A DNA stretch of 64,000 nt from Polynucleobacter sp. JS-JIR-5-A7 (GCF_018687935.1 NZ_CP061308.1:1730048-1794047); one strand, 5' to 3'; positions 15,590 to 24,391 are shown, counted from the first letter of the stretch. Program-made: numbers and translations. The notes: a model not told the origin generated them from the letters alone.

Positions 15590-17947
15590 TTAGGCGTAGA
15601 GCTGGTTTTCTAGCTCATGCAAAGCAGCTATATAGCCAGGCTTACCGCCAAAAGCTGATACCAGCTCACTTGCTGTGCCCATTTTACTGAATGGATCTAA
15701 AGTCAGAATCTTAATATCGTCAATATTTTCGATTCCAGTATCTGCATATTTTTCTAGCAGCGCCTCGAGAACTTTACGAGCTTGATCGCCATACTTGGTA
15801 AAGTAATTGCGTTTCTTCACTTGATCAGCACGCTCTCTTCGAGTCAGTGCTGGTTGATCGAATGCCACATGACATATCAGATCAAATGCATCGCAGTCTT
15901 TATTGACTTCCTGTGCCAATGCCTCAAGCAGCACACCATGCTCTTCGAGTTCTTTAATCACTGCAGCCTTACGTTCGGCAGAAGTCCATCTTTTTAAGAA
16001 TTCATCTAATGTTGAGTAGTCCTTACGTACCGCCTTGCGGGTGTAGTCTTTCAATGATTCAGTAATTAACTTACCTTCGGGCCCGTAGTATTGGACCCGC
16101 TCTGCTACCACCTGAACCTCTACATCACCAATATAGTATTTGGCACGCTTACCTTCTGGACTCGGCGGAAATCCTTCTCCGCCAGTATCGCCGCCGGTAC
16201 CACCATCCGACCCGCCCGTGCCGCCATCCTCACCCGGTTCATCAGGCGGCGTTGGAGGATCATTGGGTCCAGGGTTATATATAACAATTGGGGGTCCATC
16301 AAAACCTTCATCAGCAAAAAGCTCGGTGGCTTTTTTAAAGTCCATGATAGTGAACCAATACTTACCGTAATCCTCATTAATTCTTGTACCACGGCCAATC
16401 ATCTGCTTAAACTCAGTCATCGACTTAATATGCTGGTCAAGCACCACTAGCTTACAGGTCTGAGCATCTACACCTGTGGTCATTAATTTTGAAGTGGTGG
16501 CAATTACTGGATAACGTTCTTCAGGATTAATGAAGTTATCAAGCTCTGCTTTACCCTCTTGCTCATCTCCGGTAATACGCATGACATACTTGCGATTTTC
16601 TTTGACGCGATCTGGGTTTAAATTAACTAAAGCCTGGCGCATGCGTTCCGCATGATCAATATCGTCGCAAAATACGATAGTCTTAGCATATGGATCGGTA
16701 GCCTCCAAAAACTCAGTTATCTTCTTAGCTACCAACTCCGTACGTTTTTCCAATACGAGCGTGCGATCCATATCACTCTGGTTATAGATGCGGTCTTCTA
16801 TTACCTGTCCACGCTTATCGACTTGCCCACTACTTGGTCTCCACCCTTGCAAGTCTTTGTCTATATCAATTCGAATTACTTTATATGGCGCAAGGAATCC
16901 ATCTTCAATGCCTTGTTTTAAAGTGTAGCTGTAAACAGGATCGCCAAAATAAGTAATGCTGGAAACATCCTTGGTTTCTTTTGGTGTAGCAGTTAAACCA
17001 ATGTGTGTTGCTGATGAAAAATACTCCAAGATCTCACGCCACGCAGAATCTTCAGCCGCGCTACCCCGATGGCACTCATCAATCACAATTAAGTCAAAAA
17101 AGTCTGGTGAAAACTGCTTGTAGATATTCTTCTCTTCATCATTGCCCGTAACCGCCTGATAAAGGGAGAGATAAATCTCATAACTTTTATCAATCTGCCG
17201 CTTACTAATTTTGGTCATTGCAGCGCCAAAAGGCTTGAAGTCATTATTTTTTGTTTGATCTACCAAGATATTGCGATCAGCCAAAAATAGAATGCGTTTC
17301 TTGGTACCAGATTTCCAAAGGCGCCAAATAATCTGAAATGCTGTGTAGGTTTTTCCAGTGCCAGTAGCCATCACCAATAAAATGCGATTTGCGCCACTAG
17401 CCACTGCTTCAATCGCCCTATTTACAGCATTAACCTGATAGTACCTTGGGGCACGTCCGGTACCATCATCGTAATAAGGCATTTCTACGGTATTTTTGGC
17501 TTCAGGTGTATTAACACCTTTCCATCCACAGTAGCGCCGCCACAAATCCTCTGGCGATGGAAATGATTCTAAAGAAAGTTCTTGCTCAACCTTATCAGCT
17601 AGACCTGTTCGATCATGCATCAAGAAGGCATCGCCATTGGAGCTAAAAACGAATGGCACATCAAGCGTTTCAGCATAATCAAGCGCTTGCTGCATTCCAG
17701 CGCCTACGCTTAAATTATTTTCCTTGGCTTCAATGACTGCAATTGGAATATTAGATTTGTAATACAACACATAATCCGCACGCTTTTGCTTGCCTCTAGT
17801 ATGCAGCTTCCCACGGACAATAATCCGTCCTTTAGTAAAGCTTAACTCTTCCCGAATTTGAGAATGCAAATCCCAACCGGCAGAAACTATGGCCGGGGTT
17901 ATGAACTTTGTACATATATCGCGTTCACTAAGGGACTTCTTGCTCAT
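15590..17947 (-). CDS. hsdR: Type I restriction endonuclease subunit (EcoEI/EcoAI-like)
   Basis: A 785-residue HsdR. The N-terminal nuclease domain has the PD-(D/E)xK residues D58, E73 and K75 (IPIAVIEAKENN). The motor domain has Walker A ATGTGKT (194-200), the DECH box (290-293), a TATP motif and a helicase C-terminal part with QMIGRGTR. A long linker rich in Gly, Asp and Pro (about 570-610) leads to the EcoEI-type C-terminal domain that contacts the methyltransferase. All motifs are intact, so the system is probably active. It is the first gene of the hsdR-hsdM-hsdS operon. Confidence 0.95.
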   Translation of the reverse strand: MSKKSLSERDICTKFITPAIVSAGWDLHSQIREELSFTKGRIIVRGKLHTRGKQKRADYVLYYKSNIPIAVIEAKENNLSVGAGMQQALDYAETLDVPFVFSSNGDAFLMHDRTGLADKVEQELSLESFPSPEDLWRRYCGWKGVNTPEAKNTVEMPYYDDGTGRAPRYYQVNAVNRAIEAVASGANRILLVMATGTGKTYTAFQIIWRLWKSGTKKRILFLADRNILVDQTKNNDFKPFGAAMTKISKRQIDKSYEIYLSLYQAVTGNDEEKNIYKQFSPDFFDLIVIDECHRGSAAEDSAWREILEYFSSATHIGLTATPKETKDVSSITYFGDPVYSYTLKQGIEDGFLAPYKVIRIDIDKDLQGWRPSSGQVDKRGQVIEDRIYNQSDMDRTLVLEKRTELVAKKITEFLEATDPYAKTIVFCDDIDHAERMRQALVNLNPDRVKENRKYVMRITGDEQEGKAELDNFINPEERYPVIATTSKLMTTGVDAQTCKLVVLDQHIKSMTEFKQMIGRGTRINEDYGKYWFTIMDFKKATELFADEGFDGPPIVIYNPGPNDPPTPPDEPGEDGGTGGSDGGTGGDTGGEGFPPSPEGKRAKYYIGDVEVQVVAERVQYYGPEGKLITESLKDYTRKAVRKDYSTLDEFLKRWTSAERKAAVIKELEEHGVLLEALAQEVNKDCDAFDLICHVAFDQPALTRRERADQVKKRNYFTKYGDQARKVLEALLEKYADTGIENIDDIKILTLDPFSKMGTASELVSAFGGKPGYIAALHELENQLYA

Positions 17948-18028
17948 TTATATCTTTTAATATTAAGGGTGTGTATAGATAATATAAGAATTATCCTGAA
18001 ATTTTTGTAGATTTGGAGCGATTAACTG

Positions 18029-18346
18029 ATGAAGACTTATATAAAAATACTGGGGCTATTGCCTCTTTTAGGATTAATCCTGGAATCAGCCTTCGCTCAA
18101 GCCATTTATGACGCTAACGGTCAATATAAGGGCTATAGTCAAACTAGCCCAAGCGGAGTAACCAATATTTACAACTCCCAAGGCCAAAACGTCCAATCAT
18201 TTCAAACCGATAATGGACAAACTAACTTTTATAGTCCACAAGGCCAATATCAAGGTTCCAGCACTACCCCAATTCAAACTACCCCAAATACAACAATTAA
18301 CACTCCGCGCCAAGCACCCCAGGTACCCACTGTTAAGGGATGGTGA
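18029..18346 (+). CDS. Small secreted protein with three tandem repeats
   Basis: A 105-residue protein with a signal peptide (about 1-23, ending in SAFA). Three degenerate repeats of 20-21 residues follow, each with the core IY-x-x-x-GQ (YDANGQYKG, YNSQGQNVQ, YSPQGQYQG). A Thr/Pro-rich tail comes last. The repeats recall the short beta-hairpin 'sequence plus GQ' units of exported repeat proteins. It is divergent from hsdR and converges with the HEPN-like gene, with a palindrome repeat between the two stops. GGAG lies 10 nt before the ATG. Function unknown. Confidence 0.65.
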   Translation: MKTYIKILGLLPLLGLILESAFAQAIYDANGQYKGYSQTSPSGVTNIYNSQGQNVQSFQTDNGQTNFYSPQGQYQGSSTTPIQTTPNTTINTPRQAPQVPTVKGW

Positions 18347-18350
18347 TGAG

Positions 18351-18375
18351 TAAGCGTCACTTAAAGTAACGGTCA
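18351..18375. repeat. Palindrome repeat, copy 5 (degenerate)
   Basis: Arms TAAGCGTCACTT and AAGTAACGGTCA with two mismatches. It sits in the 26-bp gap between two converging genes and overlaps the stop codon of the minus-strand one. Confidence 0.5.
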
Positions 18376-18786
18376 TTGATGAATATTCATCTCATCGAGA
18401 AAATATCTTCCTAACTCTTGATTAAGTTGGCGAACCCAATCTACAACTTCTCTCCCTTTGAGATATAAATCAGTAAAGCGGGCATCGTTATATTCCTTCT
18501 GATAATGAAATACCCCGTTACGATACCGCTTGAGCAGCCCAAGATTATCTGATTTAAGTAATGTGTTTATTGCATCATCTTTTAGTCCGAGCTCAATCCA
18601 ACCTTCTGCAACCGCATATATAGTTCCATACCAATACCCCATATACATAAATGCATCCATACCATTGCTACCATCTTTTGTTACAGATGTCATAAGCGTT
18701 GAATCAAAGTGATCACGCATTTTATTTGCCCAAATGTAATAGCGGTGCAAGGATAGTAGCTTTTCTTTTTTGGATACTGTAATCAT
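18373..18786 (-). CDS. HEPN-like hypothetical protein
   Basis: A 137-residue all-helical protein. Near its end it carries RNGVFH (R89 to H94) in the context LLKRYRNGVFHYQKEY, which matches the RNxxxH catalytic pattern of HEPN ribonucleases. No membrane segment or other domain is visible. The open frame extends upstream into the tRNA, but AGGA sits 8 nt before the ATG at 18786, which I take as the start. The place next to a restriction-modification operon and a tRNA attachment site fits a defence or toxin role. Without a partner nucleotidyltransferase (MNT) gene nearby, that is inference. Confidence 0.55.
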   Translation of the reverse strand: MITVSKKEKLLSLHRYYIWANKMRDHFDSTLMTSVTKDGSNGMDAFMYMGYWYGTIYAVAEGWIELGLKDDAINTLLKSDNLGLLKRYRNGVFHYQKEYNDARFTDLYLKGREVVDWVRQLNQELGRYFLDEMNIHQ

Positions 18787-18810
18787 GGATATCATCCTAT
18801 CATTTGCACA

Positions 18811-18831
18811 ACTGTTACTTAAAGTAACGCT
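18811..18831. repeat. Palindrome repeat, copy 6 (degenerate)
   Basis: ACTGTTACTT and AAGTAACGC around a central A, with one arm partly lost. It lies between the HEPN-like gene start and the terminator of the tRNA. Confidence 0.5.
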
Positions 18832-18832
18832 C

Positions 18833-18860
18833 AAAAAAATACCAACCCGAAGGTTGGTAT
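18833..18860 (-). terminator. Rho-independent terminator after tRNA-Ile2
   Basis: On the minus strand a 9-bp stem (ATACCAACC / GGTTGGTAT) closed by a TTCG tetraloop is followed by seven Ts. It is ideally placed to end the rpoD-tRNA transcript. Confidence 0.85.
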
Positions 18861-18869
18861 TTTCATTTC

Positions 18870-18946
18870 TGGTGGGCCCACCAGGACTTGAACCTGGGAC
18901 CAAAGGATTATGAGTCCTCTGCTCTAACCAACTGAGCTATAGGCCC
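18870..18946 (-). tRNA. tRNA-Ile2 with CAU anticodon (lysidine type)
   Basis: A 77-nt cloverleaf including an encoded CCA end. The anticodon loop is CTCATAA. The acceptor stem GGGCCTA pairs with TGGGCCC, giving C4-G69 and C5-G68, the pairs recognised by the lysidine synthase TilS. Elongator tRNA-Met has other pairs at those positions. The D-loop AGCTCAGTTGGTTAGAGC and the T-loop GGTTCAAGTCC are regular. The anticodon becomes LAU and reads AUA. It lies 238 bp after rpoD on the same strand. Confidence 0.9.
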
Positions 18947-18953
18947 GTTAATC

Positions 18954-19132
18954 TTTACATGCAGTTTTTACACTTCTTAACTACCTAAAACCACACTAAA
19001 ACCGCATTTACTACACACCTCGGTTTTTGCTCCGGTGTGTAAGCGGTGTGTAGTGAATTTATACCGCCTAATTCACCACTAACCTCTTGAATCTATTGAG
19101 GTCTTAGCTACAAGACCACTAGGGCTTCTTTC
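18954..19132. other. Stretch between intact tRNA and its duplicated 5' half
   Basis: No gene. It contains a long inverted repeat CTACACACC (19011-19019) / GGTGTGTAG (19045-19053) and the 13-mer CCGGTGTGTAAGC (19032-19044) that recurs at 4693-4705. It may be the remainder of an integrated element with recombinase binding sites. Confidence 0.45.
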
Positions 19133-19178
19133 TTATGAGTCCTCTGCTCTAACCAACTGAGCTATAGGCCCGTTAATC
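19133..19178 (-). pseudogene. tRNA-Ile2 5'-half fragment (attachment-site remnant)
   Basis: A 46-bp sequence identical to 18908-18953. It covers the tRNA from 7 nt upstream of its 5' end through the anticodon loop, then stops matching exactly at the loop. It starts 6 bp after the rpoD stop, so this was probably the original tRNA position before recombination at the anticodon loop left this half behind. Confidence 0.75.
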
Positions 19179-19184
19179 CTTCGA

Positions 19185-21665
19185 TCAATCTTCCTCGAGG
19201 AAAGTCTTGAGTTTATCGCTGCGGCTTGGGTGACGCATTTTTCTCAAGGCCTTTGCTTCGATCTGACGAATACGCTCACGGGTTACGTCAAACTGTTTAC
19301 CTACTTCTTCGAGCGTGTGATCTGTACTCATCTCAACACCAAAGCGCATACGCAATACTTTTGCTTCGCGTGGTGTCAGTGAATCAAGAACATCTTTCAC
19401 TACATCGCGCATCGAGTCATGCAATGCTGCTTCAGCTGGAGCCAAGGTGTTGCCATCTTCAATGAAGTCACCCAAATGAGAATCTTCGTCGTCTCCGATC
19501 GGAGTTTCCATAGAGATTGGCTCTTTTGCAATCTTCATGATCTTACGAATCTTATCTTCTGGGATTTCCATCTTCAGTGCCAAGGTTGCAGCATCTGGCT
19601 CATGACCAGTTTCTTGCAAGATTTGACGGCTGATACGGTTCATCTTATTGATGGTCTCAATCATATGAACTGGAATACGGATCGTACGCGCTTGATCAGC
19701 AATAGAGCGAGTAATCGCCTGACGAATCCACCAAGTTGCATAAGTGGAGAACTTATAACCACGACGGTATTCAAACTTATCTACTGCTTTCATCAAACCA
19801 ATGTTGCCTTCTTGAATCAAATCAAGAAACTGCAAACCACGGTTGGTGTATTTCTTAGCAATCGAGATCACCAAGCGTAAGTTGGCTACGGTCATCTCAC
19901 GTTTTGCTTCACGCGCACGCTTCTCGCCCGCAATCATTTGCTTGTTCACTTCTTTTAATTCAGGAAGTGGGATAACCACATTCTTCTGAATATCAATCAA
20001 CTTCTGTTGAAGTTCCTGAATCGCTGGTACGTTCCGTTGTAAGAGAGCGCTATAGGGCTTGTTCTCTTTGAGTAACTTGTCAGTCCAAGTGAGATTCATC
20101 GACATCTTAGGGAAATCTTTTAATACTTCACCACGATTAACGCCAACTTTATCTACCAACAAGTTAACGATGCCACGCTCTAGTTTCCACACTTGATCTA
20201 CTTGTGAGCGCATCGTGTCACATAACTTCTCAACACTCTTCGCAGTTAAACGGAAACCCAGTAACTCTGCACGAATTGCATCTTGTGCCTTGATATAGGC
20301 CGGGCAGTTATAACCATCTTTATCAAAAGCACGACGCATCTTGTCAGCTTGCGTGCGAACAATTGCAAACTTCTCTAAGGAAATTTGCTTTAACTCTTCA
20401 AGCTGTTTAGCGTTCGCAGTTGCAGCGCCACCGCCACCACCTTCGTCTTCACCTTCCTCTTCACCTTCTTCAGCATCAGGATCAATCTCTGGCTCTTCTG
20501 GTCCAAGCTTGATGTCTTCCGCATTAGGATCTACCAAGCCATCAACGAACTGATCGATTTCCATTTCGCCGGAAGCAATCTTATCCACGTTGCTCAGAAT
20601 CTCTGCAATCGTGACAGGGCAAGCAGCTAAAGCCATCACCATGTCTTTGAGGCCGGCCTCAATCTTCTTGGCAATGACGATCTCGCCTTCGCGAGTCAAC
20701 AAATCTACTGTACCCATCTCACGCATATACATACGGACTGGATCAGTGGTACGACCGAACTCTGAATCTACTGTAGAGAGCGCTGCTTCAGCTTCTTCTT
20801 CAGCTTCTTCTTCAGACGCTGCAGCAGCAGTGTTATCAGACAGAATTAAGGTTTCAGCATCAGGCGCTTGTTCGTAAACAGTAATACCAATGTCGTTCAA
20901 CAAACTGATCAAGGTTTCTAATGCATCAGCATCAGACAACTCATCAGACATCACGTCATTCATCTCGCCATGGGTTAAGTAACCCTTGGACATACCCATC
21001 TTGATCAAAGTCTTCAAGCGCGCACGACGTAATTCTTGTTGCTCTTCAGTACCTAACTGTTGTGCTGCGAATTCTTTTAAGAGGGCTTTTTCTTTCGCTT
21101 TACGCTCACGGGCTTTTTGCCGATCCGTTAATACTGGTTCAGCGCCATCTGCAGGAGTCTCAGCTTTAGCTTTACGGCCGCGCTTTTTTTCTTCATCAAC
21201 GACTGGAGCAGCAAGCTCGGCTCCTTTTGCTTTTTTACCTTTTAACTCTTCTACTTTTGGTGCTGGTGCAGCCTTGCCTTTTTTAGCCGGCTCTACCTTT
21301 GCAACCTTAGCTGGTGCTTTCGCAGCAACCTTGACCGATTTGGCTGGAACTTTTACAGGTGCTTTCTTGGCGGCTGGCTTTGCAGCGGCTTTCACTGGTG
21401 CTTTAGCTGCTTTCACAGGAGTCTTCACTTTTACAGCTGGCTTAGCAGGTGCTTTCTTGGCAGCTGGCTTGGCAGCAGCCTTTACTGGTTTAGCAGTGGC
21501 CTTCTTAGCCGCTGGCTTGGCAGCAGCCTTTATTGGTTTAGCAGGGACCTTCTTAGCAACCGGTTTTGTGGTCGCCTTTTTGGCTGCTGGTTTTGCAAGC
21601 GCTTTTACTGGCTTAGCCGGAGCTTTTGCTGTTTTAACTGGTTTTTTGGTCTTGGTATTAGGCAT
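19185..21665 (-). CDS. rpoD: RNA polymerase primary sigma factor (sigma-70)
   Basis: An 826-residue housekeeping sigma factor. About 165 N-terminal residues form an Ala/Lys/Pro-rich repeat tract (units such as KPAAKKAPAKP) like histone H1 tails. Region 1.1 (LKTLIKMGMSKGYLTHGEMN), region 1.2 (DPVRMYMREMG) and acidic spacers follow. Region 2 has the highly conserved LDLIQEGNIGLMKAVDKFEY and YATWWIRQA. Region 4 has TREAKVLRMRFG-like sequence and the helix-turn-helix VTRERIRQIEAKAL. Sigma factors of this group of betaproteobacteria tend to carry lysine-rich extensions. It is 231 bp downstream of dnaG on the same strand and upstream of tRNA-Ile2. Confidence 0.97.
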   Translation of the reverse strand: MPNTKTKKPVKTAKAPAKPVKALAKPAAKKATTKPVAKKVPAKPIKAAAKPAAKKATAKPVKAAAKPAAKKAPAKPAVKVKTPVKAAKAPVKAAAKPAAKKAPVKVPAKSVKVAAKAPAKVAKVEPAKKGKAAPAPKVEELKGKKAKGAELAAPVVDEEKKRGRKAKAETPADGAEPVLTDRQKARERKAKEKALLKEFAAQQLGTEEQQELRRARLKTLIKMGMSKGYLTHGEMNDVMSDELSDADALETLISLLNDIGITVYEQAPDAETLILSDNTAAAASEEEAEEEAEAALSTVDSEFGRTTDPVRMYMREMGTVDLLTREGEIVIAKKIEAGLKDMVMALAACPVTIAEILSNVDKIASGEMEIDQFVDGLVDPNAEDIKLGPEEPEIDPDAEEGEEEGEDEGGGGGAATANAKQLEELKQISLEKFAIVRTQADKMRRAFDKDGYNCPAYIKAQDAIRAELLGFRLTAKSVEKLCDTMRSQVDQVWKLERGIVNLLVDKVGVNRGEVLKDFPKMSMNLTWTDKLLKENKPYSALLQRNVPAIQELQQKLIDIQKNVVIPLPELKEVNKQMIAGEKRAREAKREMTVANLRLVISIAKKYTNRGLQFLDLIQEGNIGLMKAVDKFEYRRGYKFSTYATWWIRQAITRSIADQARTIRIPVHMIETINKMNRISRQILQETGHEPDAATLALKMEIPEDKIRKIMKIAKEPISMETPIGDDEDSHLGDFIEDGNTLAPAEAALHDSMRDVVKDVLDSLTPREAKVLRMRFGVEMSTDHTLEEVGKQFDVTRERIRQIEAKALRKMRHPSRSDKLKTFLEED

Positions 21666-21896
21666 TTATTAGCACTTACTCACATTACTGTTATTGATCT
21701 CGACTGATAAAACACAGCCCCTTAACTCACTTACTCACTTACCCCAAATTTCTTCAAAATAAAGCGCAAGTGGCTGAATTAATTCGTTTTTTTCTTGGGA
21801 ACAGAGGATTATAGTCGATTGCGACTTTTTTAACCCCTGATTACCTAAAAATATGGGGTATTTTTCAGGTATTTCTAGGGGTGTTTCAGTAAATTC

Positions 21897-23864
21897 TTAG
21901 GAGAATTTCAGCTTTTCACCCAATTCACGATATCGGGCTTTATCTTGGTCGCTGGCGGTCTCACCAGCGATTTTTTGGGCAATGTCGGTCATTTCTTGTT
22001 TGAGGTGAATCAGCTCTAGTTTCTTAAAGGCCCCGTCTAAATCGGCAGCTGCCCCCTCAAGCTCCAAGTCAGAATCCATGACACGCTTTCTGAGTACTTC
22101 ATACATTGAGGCAAGCTCACTACGAGAGAGTTGATCTTGAAACATTGCAAATGCCCCGGCGCCTACTGTGTCAGGTTTTCCGTTTTCCCCTGGAATCAAT
22201 TCCACTTGATCACATTGAGATAAAAGATCTTTCATTAATGCGAGTGCATTGGCTGATCGTTGCTCAGCAGCTTTGAGTGCGAGCGCACGCTGATTGCTAT
22301 CGAGCGCTTTACCTAAATGCGGAAACTGAATTAACACACGTAACATCTGCTCGGCTAAATCGGTTGGCGCTTTTGGTGGCTCAATATTCTGTGTCGCCAC
22401 TCGCTTTGCAGAGCCTTTAGAGGCTTGCCATGGAGCGCCTTGTCGATTGCCGGTATTAGAGTAATTGCTTTGATTGTTTTGATAATGGGTTTGCTTTGCC
22501 TGAGCAGGCTGATAGCTTGTCTGTCGAACAGGCACTACCGTTAATCCGCAAAAAGCTTCTAACTCAGTAGGAGTGGTGTTAGTTCGAATGGCGAGCTCAC
22601 GCAAAATTTGGGTACGCAACGCAATCGGTGGCATGGATAGTAGCAAAGGCTTGGCCGCATGATGCGTATGGGCTCTACCTTCCGGAGTTGTTAGATCGTG
22701 ATCTTCGCTCGCAATCTTAAAGAAGAAGCTGGAGATCGACATTGCCTCTTTGATGACTTTTTCAAAAGCAGGTGCGCCATAAGCACGAACATAACTATCA
22801 GGGTCGTGCTCAGTTGGTAAGAATAGGAAACGAATTTCTTTATCGTCAGACATGAGAGGTAGACAGGCTTCAAGAGCGCGCTGGGCTGCACGTTGACCAG
22901 CAGAGTCGCCATCAAATGAAAAAACAACTTTGTCAGTTTGACGCAATAACATGCGTACATGGTTTGCAGTACACGCCGTACCCAGCGTGGCCACTGCATT
23001 AGGGAAACCCAATTGCGCCAGTGCTACAACATCCATATAACCTTCACACACCAAGACATATTCTTGCGCACGAATCGCTTGTCTTGCCTCAAATAAACCG
23101 TAAAGCGTATTGCCTTTAGAAAAGAGTGGTGTCTCTGGAGAATTTAAATATTTAGGCTCACCTTGATCTAAGATACGACCACCAAAGCCAATCGTTTGAC
23201 CTTTGGGATTCCGAATCGGAAACATCACACGATCCCGAAAGCGATCGTAGCGCTTGACTGCTGGCTTAGTCATAGGGGAGCCTTCAGCCTGTTCCCCTTG
23301 AATCAGTAAGCCGCCTTCCACTAAAGTCTTGACTACTTCATCGTTGGCGTAGGAGCCAAAGACAGCTTCAAGACCTTGCCAACCATCAGGGGCATAGCCA
23401 AGTGAATATCGTTTAGCAATCTCACCAGTCAGGCCGCGCCCTTTTAAATACTCTACTGCGCGAGTACTACCCTTAAGTTGTTGGCGATACCAATCAGCTG
23501 CAGAACTCATCACCTCGCTAAGTGCCATCGCCTGCTGTTGTCTTGCAACATCATTCGCTGTGCGCTCTTCACGTGGTACATCTAAACCTGCAGAACGCGC
23601 GAGCTCTTCAATGGCATCGACATATCCAAGACCAGAATATTCCATCAGAAAACTGATGGCAGATCCATGGGCACCGCAACCAAAGCAGTGATAGAACTGT
23701 TTGGTTGGTGATACAGAAAATGAGGGGGACTTCTCTGAATGAAAGGGGCACAAGCCTTGGTAGTTTGCGCCTGCTTTTTTTAACTTTACGTGCTGCCCAA
23801 CCACATCAACGATGTCGACCCGATTTAAAAGATCGGCAATGAAGGATTGTGGAATGAGCGCCAT
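21897..23864 (-). CDS. dnaG: DNA primase
   Basis: A 655-residue DnaG that makes RNA primers at the fork. The zinc-binding domain has C39, H42, C60 and C63 (LCPFHSEKS and HCFGCG). The TOPRIM catalytic centre shows VLVCEGYMDVV (near 265-275) and FSFDGDSAGQRAA. A Gln/Asn/Ser-rich linker (about 425-480) leads to the C-terminal DnaB-interacting helical domain. The order yqeY-dnaG-rpoD is the ancestral macromolecular-synthesis arrangement. Confidence 0.97.
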   Translation of the reverse strand: MALIPQSFIADLLNRVDIVDVVGQHVKLKKAGANYQGLCPFHSEKSPSFSVSPTKQFYHCFGCGAHGSAISFLMEYSGLGYVDAIEELARSAGLDVPREERTANDVARQQQAMALSEVMSSAADWYRQQLKGSTRAVEYLKGRGLTGEIAKRYSLGYAPDGWQGLEAVFGSYANDEVVKTLVEGGLLIQGEQAEGSPMTKPAVKRYDRFRDRVMFPIRNPKGQTIGFGGRILDQGEPKYLNSPETPLFSKGNTLYGLFEARQAIRAQEYVLVCEGYMDVVALAQLGFPNAVATLGTACTANHVRMLLRQTDKVVFSFDGDSAGQRAAQRALEACLPLMSDDKEIRFLFLPTEHDPDSYVRAYGAPAFEKVIKEAMSISSFFFKIASEDHDLTTPEGRAHTHHAAKPLLLSMPPIALRTQILRELAIRTNTTPTELEAFCGLTVVPVRQTSYQPAQAKQTHYQNNQSNYSNTGNRQGAPWQASKGSAKRVATQNIEPPKAPTDLAEQMLRVLIQFPHLGKALDSNQRALALKAAEQRSANALALMKDLLSQCDQVELIPGENGKPDTVGAGAFAMFQDQLSRSELASMYEVLRKRVMDSDLELEGAAADLDGAFKKLELIHLKQEMTDIAQKIAGETASDQDKARYRELGEKLKFS

Positions 23865-23891
23865 AAGGCTAAGAGTATGGAGCGAGTTCTC

Positions 23892-24338
23892 TTATTTTGC
23901 GAGTGCGGCCTTTACTAAGCCAGATACCTTGCCCATATCTGCTTTGCCAGCCAATTGACCTTTGAGTGCGCCAATGACTTTACCCATATCCTGTAGACCA
24001 GCAGCGCCTGTAGAGGCAACCGCGGCTGCTACTGCAGCAGCAACTTCAGCATCGGACATTTGGGCAGGCAAGTAAGCCTGCAGAATGACCATCTCAGCAG
24101 ATTCCACTGCGACCAAATCGTCACGCTGTGCTTTTTCAAATTGAGAGATCGAGTCTTTGCGCTGCTTGATCATTTTTTCAATTGTCGCAATGATGGCTGC
24201 GTCATCGAGCACAATGCGATCATCTACTTCGCGTTGTTTGATAGCAGCTAACAAAAGTCGAATGGTGCCAAGACGTGCAGTCTCTTTAGCGCGCATCGCG
24301 TTTTTCATATCTTCGGTAATTTGATCTTTCAAACTCAT
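23892..24338 (-). CDS. GatB/YqeY domain protein
   Basis: A 148-residue YqeY protein, a family related to the C-terminal tRNA-binding domain of GatB. It opens with SLKDQITEDMKNAMRAKETARLGTIR-type sequence and ends with DMGKVIGALKGQLAGKADMGKVSGLVKAAL, both typical. Its precise function is unsettled. It lies between rpsU and dnaG in the macromolecular-synthesis cluster, 27 bp before dnaG. Confidence 0.92.
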   Translation of the reverse strand: MSLKDQITEDMKNAMRAKETARLGTIRLLLAAIKQREVDDRIVLDDAAIIATIEKMIKQRKDSISQFEKAQRDDLVAVESAEMVILQAYLPAQMSDAEVAAAVAAAVASTGAAGLQDMGKVIGALKGQLAGKADMGKVSGLVKAALAK

Positions 24339-24391
24339 TTGATTCTTTCTGATGTTGAATGTATCCAGTTTTAGTTGGCTATTTAAAAAGC

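Noticed and set aside
4633..18914. Simple integration of a 14.3-kb element at TTATGAG
   Set aside because: The left heptamer is not flanked by the tRNA 3' half, so the expected attL/attR halves do not match; kept only as an att-like region.
20986..21672. A 228-codon open frame opposite the rpoD start
   Set aside because: It is the mirror of the Ala/Lys/Pro repeat tract of rpoD; low complexity keeps the opposite frame open. No ribosome site or domain.
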